Assembly (NCBI GenBank): GCA_028284365.1
Contig: JANQRW010000025.1
Coordinates: 1-64,000, forward strand
Length of the DNA stretch: 64,000 nucleotides
Source of the DNA: Marinicella sp.
Lineage (GTDB): Bacteria; Pseudomonadota; Gammaproteobacteria; Xanthomonadales; Marinicellaceae
Reading direction: 5' to 3'
Shown here piece by piece: positions 49,911 through 59,201 of the stretch (position 1 is the first letter of the stretch; each line of letters begins with the position of its first letter). A program made the translations under genes and the position numbers. The notes under the pieces are model-generated. The model did no database searches. It worked only from the letters and a program-made list of their open reading frames with translations, and was not told the DNA's origin.

Positions 49911-49929
49911 TTAATAACTGATTAAAAAT

Positions 49930-50010
49930 ATGCTTGAATTTATGAGAAAACTGGCTGGATTTGGACTGTTAACTATTTCACTGGTTTATGTCGCGGTGAG
50001 GATGATTTGA
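49930..50010 (+). CDS. Candidate 26-residue membrane microprotein
   Basis: An ORF with ATG at 49930 (or 49942) encodes a short hydrophobic helix (LAGFGLLTISLVYVAV) bracketed by basic residues. Its TGA overlaps the ATG of the next gene by one base (TGATG), the usual sign of translational coupling. No clear Shine-Dalgarno precedes it. It could be a real small membrane protein of the XpaC-TelA unit or merely a coupling leader ORF. Confidence 0.4.
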   Translation: MLEFMRKLAGFGLLTISLVYVAVRMI

Positions 50011-50843
50011 TGCCAGTAAAATACCGTGAGAAAACCCAACGATCTTTATTGAAGTTTCATTCGACAGCTTGGTTGTTATATCTTTACAGTGTCGTATTCT
50101 TAGTAGCTACTTTCGCACAATTAGCGAAAGGCAACGTTTTTAGTTTTCTGATCAGTGGTGCTGTGTTTTTTGGTGTTTTATTGTCAGCTGTTTGGATGAG
50201 CAATGGACGCAAAAACAAATTTCACTATCGCCAGCGTAAGTTTGTGATTCAAAAACCATTTCCATTGATGATGCTGTCGTCACTAACCTTAGGTGTTTGT
50301 TCATTTGTTGGTTCATGGATGGTTGCAGGCATGAGCTTGTTTGAATCTCTTGCTTATGGGTTGGCTGCTACGGTGGGCTCAGTACTTTGGTACGGATTGG
50401 ATGAAGTGACATCGTCCTCATTTGGTGCGGTTAGAGATCAAGATTCTAAAGAAATTTTGGCATTGAGTGAACAATCAATTGTAAATATAGAACAAGCCAA
50501 CAAGCACATAGCGAATAGGGAATTATCTGGTTATTTAACTAAAATTGTTAATACCAGTCGTGAAGTGGTAAATACTTTAGTTAATCACCCTGAAAAGATT
50601 CCACAGGCCAGGCGTTTTCTACATTCTTATCTAGGTGCCACTGAAAGTGTGATTAAAAGATATGCTGATACGCATAAGCTGGTGGATGATGAATCTTTAG
50701 AGAAAAATTTTAAGAACGTATTGCAAAATATTGATAGCGTTTTTGAAGAACAGAACCAAAAACTATTGGAGAATCAAGTATTTGATTTAGATGTGGATAT
50801 TGAAGTATTGAATACTTTGATGGAAAAACAAGGCATTAATTAA
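50010..50843 (+). CDS. XpaC-family membrane protein
   Basis: A 277-residue protein of the XpaC family (named for 5-bromo-4-chloroindolyl phosphate hydrolysis; biochemical role unclear). Four hydrophobic helices lie between about 15 and 125, in two pairs. The remainder is a cytoplasmic helical domain (about 135-277), with SVIKRYADTHKLVDDESLE and an end rich in acidic residues. ATG at 50010 is used; an upstream TTG adds one residue. The next gene encodes TelA after nine bases, a known conserved pairing. Confidence 0.8.
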   Translation: MPVKYREKTQRSLLKFHSTAWLLYLYSVVFLVATFAQLAKGNVFSFLISGAVFFGVLLSAVWMSNGRKNKFHYRQRKFVIQKPFPLMMLSSLTLGVCSFVGSWMVAGMSLFESLAYGLAATVGSVLWYGLDEVTSSSFGAVRDQDSKEILALSEQSIVNIEQANKHIANRELSGYLTKIVNTSREVVNTLVNHPEKIPQARRFLHSYLGATESVIKRYADTHKLVDDESLEKNFKNVLQNIDSVFEEQNQKLLENQVFDLDVDIEVLNTLMEKQGIN

Positions 50844-50852
50844 GAGAAGAAC

Positions 50853-52025
50853 ATGAGCGAAGAAGAAAATAAAACAATTGTAGAGAGCAAAACGGACGAA
50901 TTACAAGGCACCATTGAGGGAGAAATTGTACCTGGTGTGATGAATGAAATGGTTGCTTACAAAGATGTTGATGAAGAAGAAAAACAGCGCATCGATGCTT
51001 TGATGGCTGAGATTGATATGAATGATGCCAATTCAGTGATATTTTTTGGTAGCAAAGCCCAAGAGAAAGTCACTGAGATTTCCGATAAAATGCTTGAAGG
51101 CGTTAAAAACAAAGATTTGGGTCGCTCAGGAGAGGCTTTGAATGAAATGGTTGCAACCATTCGTGGTTTCGATATTGATGAGCTGGATCCGAATAAAAAG
51201 CCCGGTTTTTTTGCTCGCCTGTTTGGTAGAGCCAAACCTTTGGTTAAATTTCTGCAAAGGTATGAAGAGGTCAAAAAACAAATTGATAAAATAACTAACA
51301 AGCTGGAAGCACATAAGACCACTTTGTTAAAAGACATCACCAGCTTAGATCGTTTGTATGTTGCTAATCTGGAATATTTTCACACGCTTGAGGATTATAT
51401 CAAAGCTGGTGAAGAAAAGATCAATCAACTACACAACGAAGTGATTCCGAAGTTAGAGAAAGAGGCCGATGGCAGTGATGACATGCTATTGGCACAAAAC
51501 TTGCGAGACATTCGTTCGTCTACGGCCGATTTAGAGCGTCGTGTACATGATTTGCGCCTGACCAGACAAGTAACCCTACAAAGCTTACCAAGCATCCGTT
51601 TGGTACAGGAGAACGATAAAGGTTTAATTAACAAGATCAATTCCACCATTGCCAACACCGTACCATTGTGGCGCCAACAGCTGGCACAAACAGTTACTAT
51701 CTGGCGTTCAGAACAAGCTGCAGACACGCTTAAAGATGCCACTGACTTAACCAATGAAATGTTAGCAGCCAATGCAGAAAACCTTAAAATTGCCAACCGC
51801 AAAGTTCGTGAACAAATGGAGCGTGGTGTATTTGATATTGAAGTGGTCAAACAAGCTAATCAGAAATTGATTGAAACCATTGATGACAGTTTGCGCATTG
51901 CTGAGGAAGGCAAGGTCAAACGTGAAGAAGCAGTGGTTGAGTTACAACAAACTGAAGAAAAATTACGTGATGCTTTGATGGCGGCTAAAGCCCGGTATAA
52001 AGACATCAATAAAGCAACAGACTGA
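50853..52025 (+). CDS. telA: TelA-family toxic anion resistance protein
   Basis: A 390-residue cytoplasmic protein, mostly alpha-helical and coiled. The segment GFFARLFGRAKPLVKFLQRYE near 118-139 and the following TLLKDITSLDRLYVANL fit the TelA (toxic anion resistance) family. Members are linked to resistance to tellurite and some antimicrobials, by unknown mechanism. Strong neighbours: XpaC upstream, kefG downstream after eight bases. A general membrane-stress role is inferred. Confidence 0.88.
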   Translation: MSEEENKTIVESKTDELQGTIEGEIVPGVMNEMVAYKDVDEEEKQRIDALMAEIDMNDANSVIFFGSKAQEKVTEISDKMLEGVKNKDLGRSGEALNEMVATIRGFDIDELDPNKKPGFFARLFGRAKPLVKFLQRYEEVKKQIDKITNKLEAHKTTLLKDITSLDRLYVANLEYFHTLEDYIKAGEEKINQLHNEVIPKLEKEADGSDDMLLAQNLRDIRSSTADLERRVHDLRLTRQVTLQSLPSIRLVQENDKGLINKINSTIANTVPLWRQQLAQTVTIWRSEQAADTLKDATDLTNEMLAANAENLKIANRKVREQMERGVFDIEVVKQANQKLIETIDDSLRIAEEGKVKREEAVVELQQTEEKLRDALMAAKARYKDINKATD

Positions 52026-52033
52026 ACTCAGCA

Positions 52034-52687
52034 GTGAATCAAACTGCAGTCCAAAAGACAGAACCAGTTAAACAAAAAATTCTGGTTCTGTTTGCTCATC
52101 CTGTATTCCAAACATCTTTGCTGAATAAATCCTTATTGGCTGCGCTACCAGATGAATCTGAGATAACATTACATGATCTGTATGAATGCTATCCTAATTT
52201 CATGATTGATGTGGCTCATGAACAAGAGTTATTGCGAAACCATGATGTGATTGTTTTTCAGCATCCATTGTATTGGTATTCTTCGCCAGCCATTTTAAAA
52301 GAATGGATGGACTTGGTTTTAGAACATGGTTTTGCCTATGGTTCTGAAGCAACTGCATTAAAAGGTAAAAAGTTTATTTCGGTGGTTTCATCAGGTGGTG
52401 ATGTACAAAATTACCAAGGAGAGCGGGATATCAGGAGTTTATTGAAACCTTTTGAGATGACTGCCAAACTTTGTAACATGGACTTTTTACCACCATTTAT
52501 AACCTTTGCTGGTTTGAAGATTAAAGCCAATAATTTTGATGATGGAGTTTCTGAAAACTACTTGCAGCAGCAAGTTGAATTGTATCGGCAATTGATCGAC
52601 GATTTGTTAAATAACCAAATTGACTCAAGTGGCTTATCGAATCTTAATATAATCAATGAACACTACCAGAACTTAGGTCATGACTGA
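52034..52687 (+). CDS. kefG: Kef system ancillary NAD(P)H oxidoreductase
   Basis: A 217-residue flavodoxin-fold protein. LVLFAHPVFQ begins the fold; HDLYECYPNFMIDV and VIVFQHPLYWYSSPAILKEW are close to E. coli KefG, which binds KefB and raises its activity. The start is GTG at 52034, giving a 13-residue N-terminal extension before the fold. The stop overlaps the kefB ATG, so the two subunits are coupled. Confidence 0.9.
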   Translation: MNQTAVQKTEPVKQKILVLFAHPVFQTSLLNKSLLAALPDESEITLHDLYECYPNFMIDVAHEQELLRNHDVIVFQHPLYWYSSPAILKEWMDLVLEHGFAYGSEATALKGKKFISVVSSGGDVQNYQGERDIRSLLKPFEMTAKLCNMDFLPPFITFAGLKIKANNFDDGVSENYLQQQVELYRQLIDDLLNNQIDSSGLSNLNIINEHYQNLGHD

Positions 52688-54599
52688 AGCTTTTGTTATT
52701 GCCAGTTTGTTCTTAGGTCTGGCTGTGTTGTTGGTGCCACTGGCCAATCGACTGAATTTAGGTTCGGTATTAGGATACTTAATTGCAGGGGCTTTTGTTG
52801 GTGGCATTCTCACTTGGGTAGCCCCCATGATGGGTATGGATACTGATCATTTACTTGAACAACTCAATCATGCCACTGAGTTTGGAGTGGTTTTGATGCT
52901 TTTTATCATCGGGTTGGAAATACAACCAAGTCATTTGTGGCGCATGAAAACCACCATACTCAGTGCAGGCGGTTTGCAGGTCAGTCTTACCGCTTTGTTG
53001 ATTATGGCTGTGGCCATGTTTGGTTTTAAACTAAGTTGGCAAATGGGCATGGCAATTGGTTTAACCTTGGCGCTGTCTTCCACAGCTATTATCATGTCAA
53101 CTTTGAATGAAAAAGGCTGGCAGAACACCGTTGGTGGCAAAGCTTCATTTTCAGCTTTATTATTTCAAGACATCGCCGTAATTCCGATCATAGCTGTTAT
53201 TCCTTTATTGGCTGTGAGTGTGCCTGAGGCCACAGAACATACAGCTCATGGTATAGATATCACAGCTCATTTACCCACTTGGCTCAAACCATTGGTGGTT
53301 GTGGGGGCAATTGTGGTGGTCTATGTTCTCTCGAGATATTTAATTAATCCTTTGTTTGATTACATTGCCAGGGCGCGTCAAAAAGAAATTTTTACCACAG
53401 CTGCATTGGGTTTGGTGACTTTAATTGCTGCATTGATGTCGTTGATCGGATTGTCTCCGGCTTTAGGGGTATTTGTTGCTGGAGTAATTTTGAGTGAAAG
53501 TGAGTATCGTCATGAATTAGAAGCTGACATTGAACCGTTTAAGGGTTTGTTGTTGGGGGTGTTCTTTATGACGGTAGGCGCGGCCTTTAACTTTGCACTT
53601 TTTGCGGCCGAATTTGGGCTGATTGTTGGTTTGACTTTAGGGTTGATTGTCTTGAAAGCTTCGGTACTGTATGTGGTTGGGCTGGTGCTTAAGTTACAGC
53701 GAGTAGAGCATGCTTTATTTTTTCTGGCATTGGCACAAGGTGGTGAATTTGCATTTGTATTGCTGACGTTAGCTGTTGGTAATCATGTCATAGATACTTC
53801 AATTGCAGATACTTTACGTATTGTGGTGGCGTTATCAATGGCCATTACGCCTTTGTTGTTCTTGTTTTATGAGAAAGCGGTATTGGCTCAGATGAATAAA
53901 ACAGAGGAAAAGTCACGCCAAGCGGATGATATCGATGAAAGTAATCGGGTTATCATTGCTGGTGTTGGCAGGTTTGGTCAAATTGTTGCTCGATTATTAC
54001 AATACAATCAGTTTGGTGTTACCGCAATCGATAACAACCCAGATATGATTGATACCCTGCGAAAGTTTGGTTGGAAAGTCTTTTATGGTGATGCCACTCG
54101 TATGGATTTGTTGCATGCGGCAGGCATAGAATCAGCCACAGCAATGGTCATTGCCATGGATGATGCTGATAAAGTAGTGGATTTGGCGGCGTATCTAGTG
54201 AAACACCATCCCGATTTGAAACTCTTTGTGCGAGCCAAAGATCGAACCATTGCTTATCAGTTAAAGCATATGGGTATTGAAAGCGTTTACCGGGAAACAT
54301 TTGAATCCTCAGCAACCATGGGTGAGCAGGTTTTGAGACACCTCGGCATGCGGGCTTATCAGGCCAAACGTTCTAAGCTCAGATATCAGCAGGAAGATGA
54401 AATTTTAGTCAAACAATTAGCAGCATCTTACATGGAAGAAGATGAGAGCGGTCATGTCTTGCGAGTACAAGAACAACTAGATAATTTGGCTCAAGTGCTA
54501 TCCAATGATCAACATGTCAAACAGTACAGTTTGGGCAATGATTCAGGTTGGGATGAAAGCACTTTAATTGAAGATTTAGGTAATAAACCTCAAGATTGA
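52680..54599 (+). CDS. kefB: Glutathione-gated K+/H+ antiporter, KefB type
   Basis: CPA2-family exchanger that exports K+ and acidifies the cell during electrophile stress. The 639-residue protein has about 12 helices (to residue 400), with the inner-helix stretch LFQDIAVIP. A RCK/TrkA-N domain starts IIAGVGRFGQIVARLL near 425 and continues with YGDATRMDLL. The tail is acidic. KefG next door supports the KefB name over KefC. Gating by glutathione adducts is expected from family. Confidence 0.9.
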   Translation: MTEAFVIASLFLGLAVLLVPLANRLNLGSVLGYLIAGAFVGGILTWVAPMMGMDTDHLLEQLNHATEFGVVLMLFIIGLEIQPSHLWRMKTTILSAGGLQVSLTALLIMAVAMFGFKLSWQMGMAIGLTLALSSTAIIMSTLNEKGWQNTVGGKASFSALLFQDIAVIPIIAVIPLLAVSVPEATEHTAHGIDITAHLPTWLKPLVVVGAIVVVYVLSRYLINPLFDYIARARQKEIFTTAALGLVTLIAALMSLIGLSPALGVFVAGVILSESEYRHELEADIEPFKGLLLGVFFMTVGAAFNFALFAAEFGLIVGLTLGLIVLKASVLYVVGLVLKLQRVEHALFFLALAQGGEFAFVLLTLAVGNHVIDTSIADTLRIVVALSMAITPLLFLFYEKAVLAQMNKTEEKSRQADDIDESNRVIIAGVGRFGQIVARLLQYNQFGVTAIDNNPDMIDTLRKFGWKVFYGDATRMDLLHAAGIESATAMVIAMDDADKVVDLAAYLVKHHPDLKLFVRAKDRTIAYQLKHMGIESVYRETFESSATMGEQVLRHLGMRAYQAKRSKLRYQQEDEILVKQLAASYMEEDESGHVLRVQEQLDNLAQVLSNDQHVKQYSLGNDSGWDESTLIEDLGNKPQD

Positions 54600-54607
54600 A
54601 TTAAGTG

Positions 54608-56200
54608 TCAATGCTGGTTGACTACATGTGCCGCAAACCCGGCGCCAGCTTCGGTAAAAATATTAAATACAGTATCAACGCCAATTTCATTTAGTCGCTC
54701 TATTTCATCTGAAAATTTAGCGGTGGCGGCTATGTGTCCTTTAAAACCAGTCTCTTTTAACTGTTCAATCACTGCTAAGGTGGTATTAAATCTGGGTAAT
54801 GTCAAGAGCACCAAATTGATTTGATGTTCCTGGTTCACCCGGTCCCAAAAATCGGCATCGCTTGGGTCCCCCAGGATAACATTGCGGTTTGCTTTGATTT
54901 GATTATCGACAGTATCAGCGTATATGTCCACACCAACCACTTTGTCTCCATATTTTTTTATCAATTGATCATACGCACCAGTGCCAACAGTGCCCATCCC
55001 AATGACAGCTACATGGGCATCGCCCATATCCAGCAGTTTGTCATATGGTAATCTTTTTGTGAGTTCTAATTTTTTCCAGCCATCACGGTATTTAGTGTAA
55101 ATGGTGTTGCCATATTTGTTAATGATGGCAGAAATCACAAAACTGAAAGCCAAGGCCAAGGTCATGGCTATGAGCCAAGATGCATCTATCCAATTGTTAA
55201 CCACCCCGATGGCCATGACTATCAACCCAAATTCACTGTAATTACTGAGACTTATGGCTGATAATAAAGAAGTTCGCGCTCTTAGTTTGAATTTAACAAA
55301 GAGTAATAAGAACAGGGCACCTTTTACTAAAATAAATGGTGTCATGATTAAAGCCAGAGTCAATGTCTCAAGCGTTGGTTGCCCATACAGTCCAATGGTT
55401 AAGAAGAATCCAAGCAGGAACAAATCTTTGAAACCCAACATGTTTTTGACTAACTCTTCAGCTTTAGGGTGGTTTGCTACGATCATGCCGATGATCAAAG
55501 CACCTAAATCTCCTTTAATACTGACAATTTCAAATATTTCTGCACCACCTATGGCCAACAAAAATCCATACAACACCAATAGTTCTCCACGCCCTACCTT
55601 TTGTAAAATGGCGTAAAGTATATGCCTGAGTGGTATCAGTAAGACCAAAGCAAAAGCCCAAACAGAAGGTATTTTATTGTCTGAAATGGCTAAAAATAGC
55701 ACGGCAAAAATATCTTGAAAAATAAGTACGCCTAATGCCATTCGTCCATGCAGCGAATCCATTTCACCTTTGTCTTCCATTGATTTAACGACAAAAACAG
55801 TGCTTGAAAAACTGAAAGCAAAAGCAATCAACAAAGCTGTTTCTAAACTCAAGTCAGTAAATTTCGGCAAACCAATGGCGGTAAAAGCAAAAAACAATAA
55901 ACTGAAGAATGTCATTATCACTGAAGTGTGAATGGTGGTGACAGCCCAAACTTGAGGACGCAGTAAATTTTTAACTTTTATTTTTAAGCCGATGGTGAAC
56001 AACAATAAAGTGATCCCCATATCAGCCATCTTTTCCAGCAAATCATGATCAACTATATTTTGGGTGCTGAGTATAAAACCTGAAACCAGAAAACCCAGCA
56101 TCGGAGGTAAGCCAACTTGTTTTGCCATTAAACCCAAAGCAAATGTCAATCCAATCCACAAAAAGTCATTCAGTGCAATCGCAACCCAAGCAAAGTCCAT
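54608..56200 (-). CDS. Second CPA2 cation/proton antiporter with RCK domain
   Basis: A 530-residue relative of Kef/YbaL. Twelve or so helices cover residues 10-380, with LLLFTIGLKIKV and LIFQDIFAVLFLA. A TrkA-N-type domain begins VAVIGMGTVGTGAYDQL near 402 and contains GDPSDADFW. The glycine pattern GMGTVG fits NAD(H) or nucleotide binding. It converges on kefB with an eight-base gap. No ancillary protein is adjacent. The transported ion is unknown. Confidence 0.85.
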   Translation of the reverse strand: MDFAWVAIALNDFLWIGLTFALGLMAKQVGLPPMLGFLVSGFILSTQNIVDHDLLEKMADMGITLLLFTIGLKIKVKNLLRPQVWAVTTIHTSVIMTFFSLLFFAFTAIGLPKFTDLSLETALLIAFAFSFSSTVFVVKSMEDKGEMDSLHGRMALGVLIFQDIFAVLFLAISDNKIPSVWAFALVLLIPLRHILYAILQKVGRGELLVLYGFLLAIGGAEIFEIVSIKGDLGALIIGMIVANHPKAEELVKNMLGFKDLFLLGFFLTIGLYGQPTLETLTLALIMTPFILVKGALFLLLFVKFKLRARTSLLSAISLSNYSEFGLIVMAIGVVNNWIDASWLIAMTLALAFSFVISAIINKYGNTIYTKYRDGWKKLELTKRLPYDKLLDMGDAHVAVIGMGTVGTGAYDQLIKKYGDKVVGVDIYADTVDNQIKANRNVILGDPSDADFWDRVNQEHQINLVLLTLPRFNTTLAVIEQLKETGFKGHIAATAKFSDEIERLNEIGVDTVFNIFTEAGAGFAAHVVNQH

Positions 56201-56249
56201 AAGTTCAGTCGTTCACTCCGCAGTGTTTTAAATAACAAAGCATATCAGC

Positions 56250-56270
56250 ATCACATTAAACTTGTGTGAT
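56250..56270. other. Inverted repeat ATCACA-N9-TGTGAT
   Basis: Six-base perfect arms in the 85-base gap between the AraC gene and the antiporter, both leftward. It may be a weak terminator of the first or an operator of the second. The arm order is opposite to the CRP consensus. Confidence 0.3.
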
Positions 56271-56285
56271 ATTTATTACTTTTTT

Positions 56286-57140
56286 TTATGATGATGCATT
56301 GCGTGCTTTGCCAGGAGTTATACCGAAGTGTTTTTTGAATACTTTTATGAAGGATGCTTCTGATTGATAACCACAGGACAAAGCCACGCTGTATACTGAT
56401 TCACTGGTGCTTTCAAGCATGTGTTTGGCTTGTTGCATGCGCCAATAAGTCATGTATTTAAGTGGTGTCACACCAAGAAGTTCACTGAATCGGTTGGCAA
56501 ATTTGGAGCGGGATATCAGTGCCTGTTCTGCCAGCGTATCTAAAGTCCAGGCTTGATCGAGGTTACCATGAAATGCCAATAAACTGCGCGCAATAGCAGG
56601 GTCTGATAATCCTTTAAGTACCCCGTGTTTTTTTGAAGCCTGATGTGAATCTGAATTTAAGTAGTACCTTACAATGTAGATAAACAATATTTCTGCCAGT
56701 TTATCCAGCACCAATTGTCTGCCATCACCATTATTCTCAGCTTCGTTGATTATTTGTTGAAACAAGGACTTTAGCCACGGATATTTATCCATGGCATTGG
56801 CTTTAATATGTAAATACCTTGGTAGGCCCATCAGAATGGGGTTGTTCCTGTTATCAAATGACAAATTACCACAAATTAAAGTGGTTGAAACCTCAACATC
56901 TTCATTGGGGTTGATGAGTCGATGTGGGGTGTTTTGAGCAAAAAAAATCAAATCCCCAGCGCTGAGATAAATAACTGGTTTGTTTTCAATGTGCAACTCA
57001 CAATTACCATAAGCAATGACGTGAAAACTACTTAGCCCTGGATTATTAGCCTCAACACCCCAAGGTGAGCAAAACTCAGAATGCAAATATATACTGGCAT
57101 CAAATTTAATTGACCTAAAAATGCTGTGAATGATATCCAT
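56286..57140 (-). CDS. AraC-family regulator with cupin sensor domain
   Basis: A 284-residue transcription regulator. The N-terminal half (about 15-110) is a cupin-type sensor (HVIAYGNCELHIENKP, AGDLIFFAQNTPHRL), resembling the AraC_binding / Cupin_6 group. The C-terminal 100 residues hold two helix-turn-helix motifs (LAEQALISRSKFANRF; ALSCGYQSEASFIKVFKKHF). It is divergent from the small exported protein gene at 57247 across a 106-base gap, the natural candidate target. Confidence 0.9.
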   Translation of the reverse strand: MDIIHSIFRSIKFDASIYLHSEFCSPWGVEANNPGLSSFHVIAYGNCELHIENKPVIYLSAGDLIFFAQNTPHRLINPNEDVEVSTTLICGNLSFDNRNNPILMGLPRYLHIKANAMDKYPWLKSLFQQIINEAENNGDGRQLVLDKLAEILFIYIVRYYLNSDSHQASKKHGVLKGLSDPAIARSLLAFHGNLDQAWTLDTLAEQALISRSKFANRFSELLGVTPLKYMTYWRMQQAKHMLESTSESVYSVALSCGYQSEASFIKVFKKHFGITPGKARNASS

Positions 57141-57246
57141 TGGACGAATTAACTATTTATATATACTTTATGACATGTATCGTATCATTATAGTGCATAA
57201 AATACACTCACTAACTAATTATTTATTTTATATATAGGAGAATATC

Positions 57247-57639
57247 ATGACACACATTAAAAACACATTCACTCTTTTAGTATTGTTCTTGTCTTTGACA
57301 GTTGCTTTTTCAAGCCAGGCAGAATTGGCCAAACAGGTTGATGGTGTGACCACCATTCACTTGGATCAATATGGTGGTTATTTTGAGGCCAAAGAAACTT
57401 TGGCAGGCCTAAAAGCAGGTACTTATGAATTTGTCATCACTAACAAAACCAATAAATTAGTGGGTTTCCAGATTCAAAACAACAAAACACGAGTTCAATT
57501 GGACAAATTTCCACTTGAGCCCAATGAAACTCGAGTTTCACGCGTTGAAGTCACCAGTGATGGCTTTCGTTTCAGATGTCCTATTAATCCGACACCTTGG
57601 TATGAAATCGATGGTGTGAAAGCAGTCGATAAAAAATAA
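57247..57639 (+). CDS. Small exported beta-sandwich (cupredoxin-like) protein
   Basis: A 130-residue protein with a signal peptide cut after Ala25 (FSSQA). The mature part is beta-rich: LKAGTYEFVITNKTNKLVGF and FPLEPNETRVSRVEV look like the strand pattern of cupredoxin-fold domains. A single Cys111 (FRCPINPTPW) lies where a blue-copper Cys would be, but no matching His or Met ligands are obvious, so copper binding is doubtful. The ribosome site AGGAG is strong. Divergent AraC regulator upstream; terminator downstream. Function unknown. Confidence 0.6.
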   Translation: MTHIKNTFTLLVLFLSLTVAFSSQAELAKQVDGVTTIHLDQYGGYFEAKETLAGLKAGTYEFVITNKTNKLVGFQIQNNKTRVQLDKFPLEPNETRVSRVEVTSDGFRFRCPINPTPWYEIDGVKAVDKK

Positions 57640-57660
57640 ACCATTAAGTTAATCAATGCA

Positions 57661-57685
57661 AAAGGCTCCTTTTGGAGCCTTTTTT
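57661..57685. terminator. Terminator, probably bidirectional
   Basis: AAAGGCTCC and GGAGCCTTT form a perfect 9-bp stem with loop TTTT, followed by T to 57685. A run of A on the other side makes it usable by the convergent xthA as well. Confidence 0.88.
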
Positions 57686-57700
57686 GTTTCTGTAAAAAAA

Positions 57701-58468
57701 TTACAAGTCATATTCGATGATTAAGGGGGCATGATCAGAAAAACGTTCTTCCTTGTATATTTCAGCTGCGATGACCTTACCTTTAAGATCTGATGAAGTG
57801 ATGTGATAGTCGATACGCCATCCGGTGTTATTGGCCCAAGCTTGGCCTCGGTTTGACCACCAAGTGTACTGTTCTTCACGTTTGTCAATTTCACGGAATG
57901 CGTCTAGCAAATCAAAATCATCAAACAGCTTTGTTAACCATTCACGTTCTTCAGGTAAAAAACCTGAATTTTTTTGGTTACCACGCCAGTTTTTAATATC
58001 AATTTTTTTGTGTGCAATGTTCCAATCACCACATACAACAAATGGCTTGTCAGCTTTTTTTAGATTGTTCAAAATTGGTTCTAACCGTTCCATACAAACA
58101 TATTTGAAATCCTGACGTTCTTCTTTGGCTGAACCGGAAGGCAGGTACAATGAAACCACAATCAAATGCCCTAAATCAACTTGTAACCAACGACCTTCGG
58201 AATCAAACTCAGCCCAATCAATGCCATACTGAACACTTTTGGGTTCGTGCTTGCTGTAAATCGAAACACCTGAATATCCTTTTTTAACTGCATCGGATTG
58301 ATAAAAATGATAACCTTGTGGGATAAATAATTCAGGGTCTAATTGTTGTAATTGTGCCTTGGTTTCCTGAATACATAAAACATCGGCCTTTTGTTTTTTA
58401 AACCATTCAAACAGGCCTTTGCGTTGTGCAGCTCTGATGCCATTGGCATTCAAGGTGATGATTTTCAT
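57701..58468 (-). CDS. xthA: Exodeoxyribonuclease III
   Basis: AP endonuclease and 3'-repair exonuclease of base excision repair. The 255-residue protein has TLNANGIRAA (Asn at 7), the metal ligand Glu35 in IQETKAQ, the GDWNIAHKKID catalytic loop near 147, and FSDHAPLI with Asp245/His246. Length is slightly below the 268 of E. coli. It is divergent from pyrE, with 98 bases between, and converges on the small exported gene. Confidence 0.96.
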   Translation of the reverse strand: MKIITLNANGIRAAQRKGLFEWFKKQKADVLCIQETKAQLQQLDPELFIPQGYHFYQSDAVKKGYSGVSIYSKHEPKSVQYGIDWAEFDSEGRWLQVDLGHLIVVSLYLPSGSAKEERQDFKYVCMERLEPILNNLKKADKPFVVCGDWNIAHKKIDIKNWRGNQKNSGFLPEEREWLTKLFDDFDLLDAFREIDKREEQYTWWSNRGQAWANNTGWRIDYHITSSDLKGKVIAAEIYKEERFSDHAPLIIEYDL

Positions 58469-58566
58469 AAGCTTCTTCCAAAAAACGAAAAATTATACCA
58501 CTTCAAGACTTGATAATTGCGTGCCATTCTCCGAAGATAAGCAGCTCATTCTTAGCATACCTCGAT

Positions 58567-59196
58567 ATGGATACAGCACAACAGTTTATTACTTTAGCGG
58601 TTCAAAAAAACGTTTTAAAATTTGGTGAATTCAAACTTAAATCCGGGCGGATGAGCCCTTACTTTTTCAATGCAGGTTTGTTTGATGATGGCCATTCGTT
58701 AGCACTGCTTGGAACATACTATGCCAAGACCATCAAAGCCAGTGGTCTTGAGTTTGATATGCTTTATGGCCCAGCTTACAAAGGCATCCCATTGGCAACT
58801 GCAATTGCTGTGGCCTGGTATCATTTGTTTGACGAAAATTTACCGGTGGCATTCAATCGCAAGGAGGCCAAAATCCATGGTGAAGGTGGACATCTTATTG
58901 GTGCACCAGTCTTTGGTAAAGTTTTAATTGTTGATGATGTGGTTTCGGCTGGCACTTCTGTCAGAGAATCCATCCAGTTAATTGCTCAGGAAGGTGCACA
59001 AGCAGTGGGCATTGCGGTGGCTTTGGACAGACAAGAGAAGGGTGCTGGTAATGAATCGGCGATGCAAGAGTTGGCCACTGAGTTTAAATTGCGAACCATC
59101 AGCATTGCTGACTTGGATGCCTTATTTGAATACCTCAGTAATGACCAGGAAAATTTAGCTAAAGTAGCTGCTTATCGAGCACAATACGGAGTTTAA
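58567..59196 (+). CDS. pyrE: Orotate phosphoribosyltransferase
   Basis: Joins orotate and PRPP to OMP in pyrimidine synthesis. From ATG 58567 the protein has 209 residues starting MDTAQQFITLAVQ; the frame is open upstream to 58510 but the extra residues have no family match. KSGRMSPYFFNAGLF near 24-38, FNRKEAKIHGEGG, and the PRPP motif VLIVDDVVSAGTSV are present. apaH follows after five bases. Confidence 0.95.
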   Translation: MDTAQQFITLAVQKNVLKFGEFKLKSGRMSPYFFNAGLFDDGHSLALLGTYYAKTIKASGLEFDMLYGPAYKGIPLATAIAVAWYHLFDENLPVAFNRKEAKIHGEGGHLIGAPVFGKVLIVDDVVSAGTSVRESIQLIAQEGAQAVGIAVALDRQEKGAGNESAMQELATEFKLRTISIADLDALFEYLSNDQENLAKVAAYRAQYGV

Positions 59197-59201
59197 AGGT
59201 T

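Noticed and set aside
56250-56270. CRP site in ATCACA-N9-TGTGAT
   Set aside because: The half-sites are in the reverse order and wrong spacing for TGTGA-N6-TCACA; kept only as an inverted repeat.
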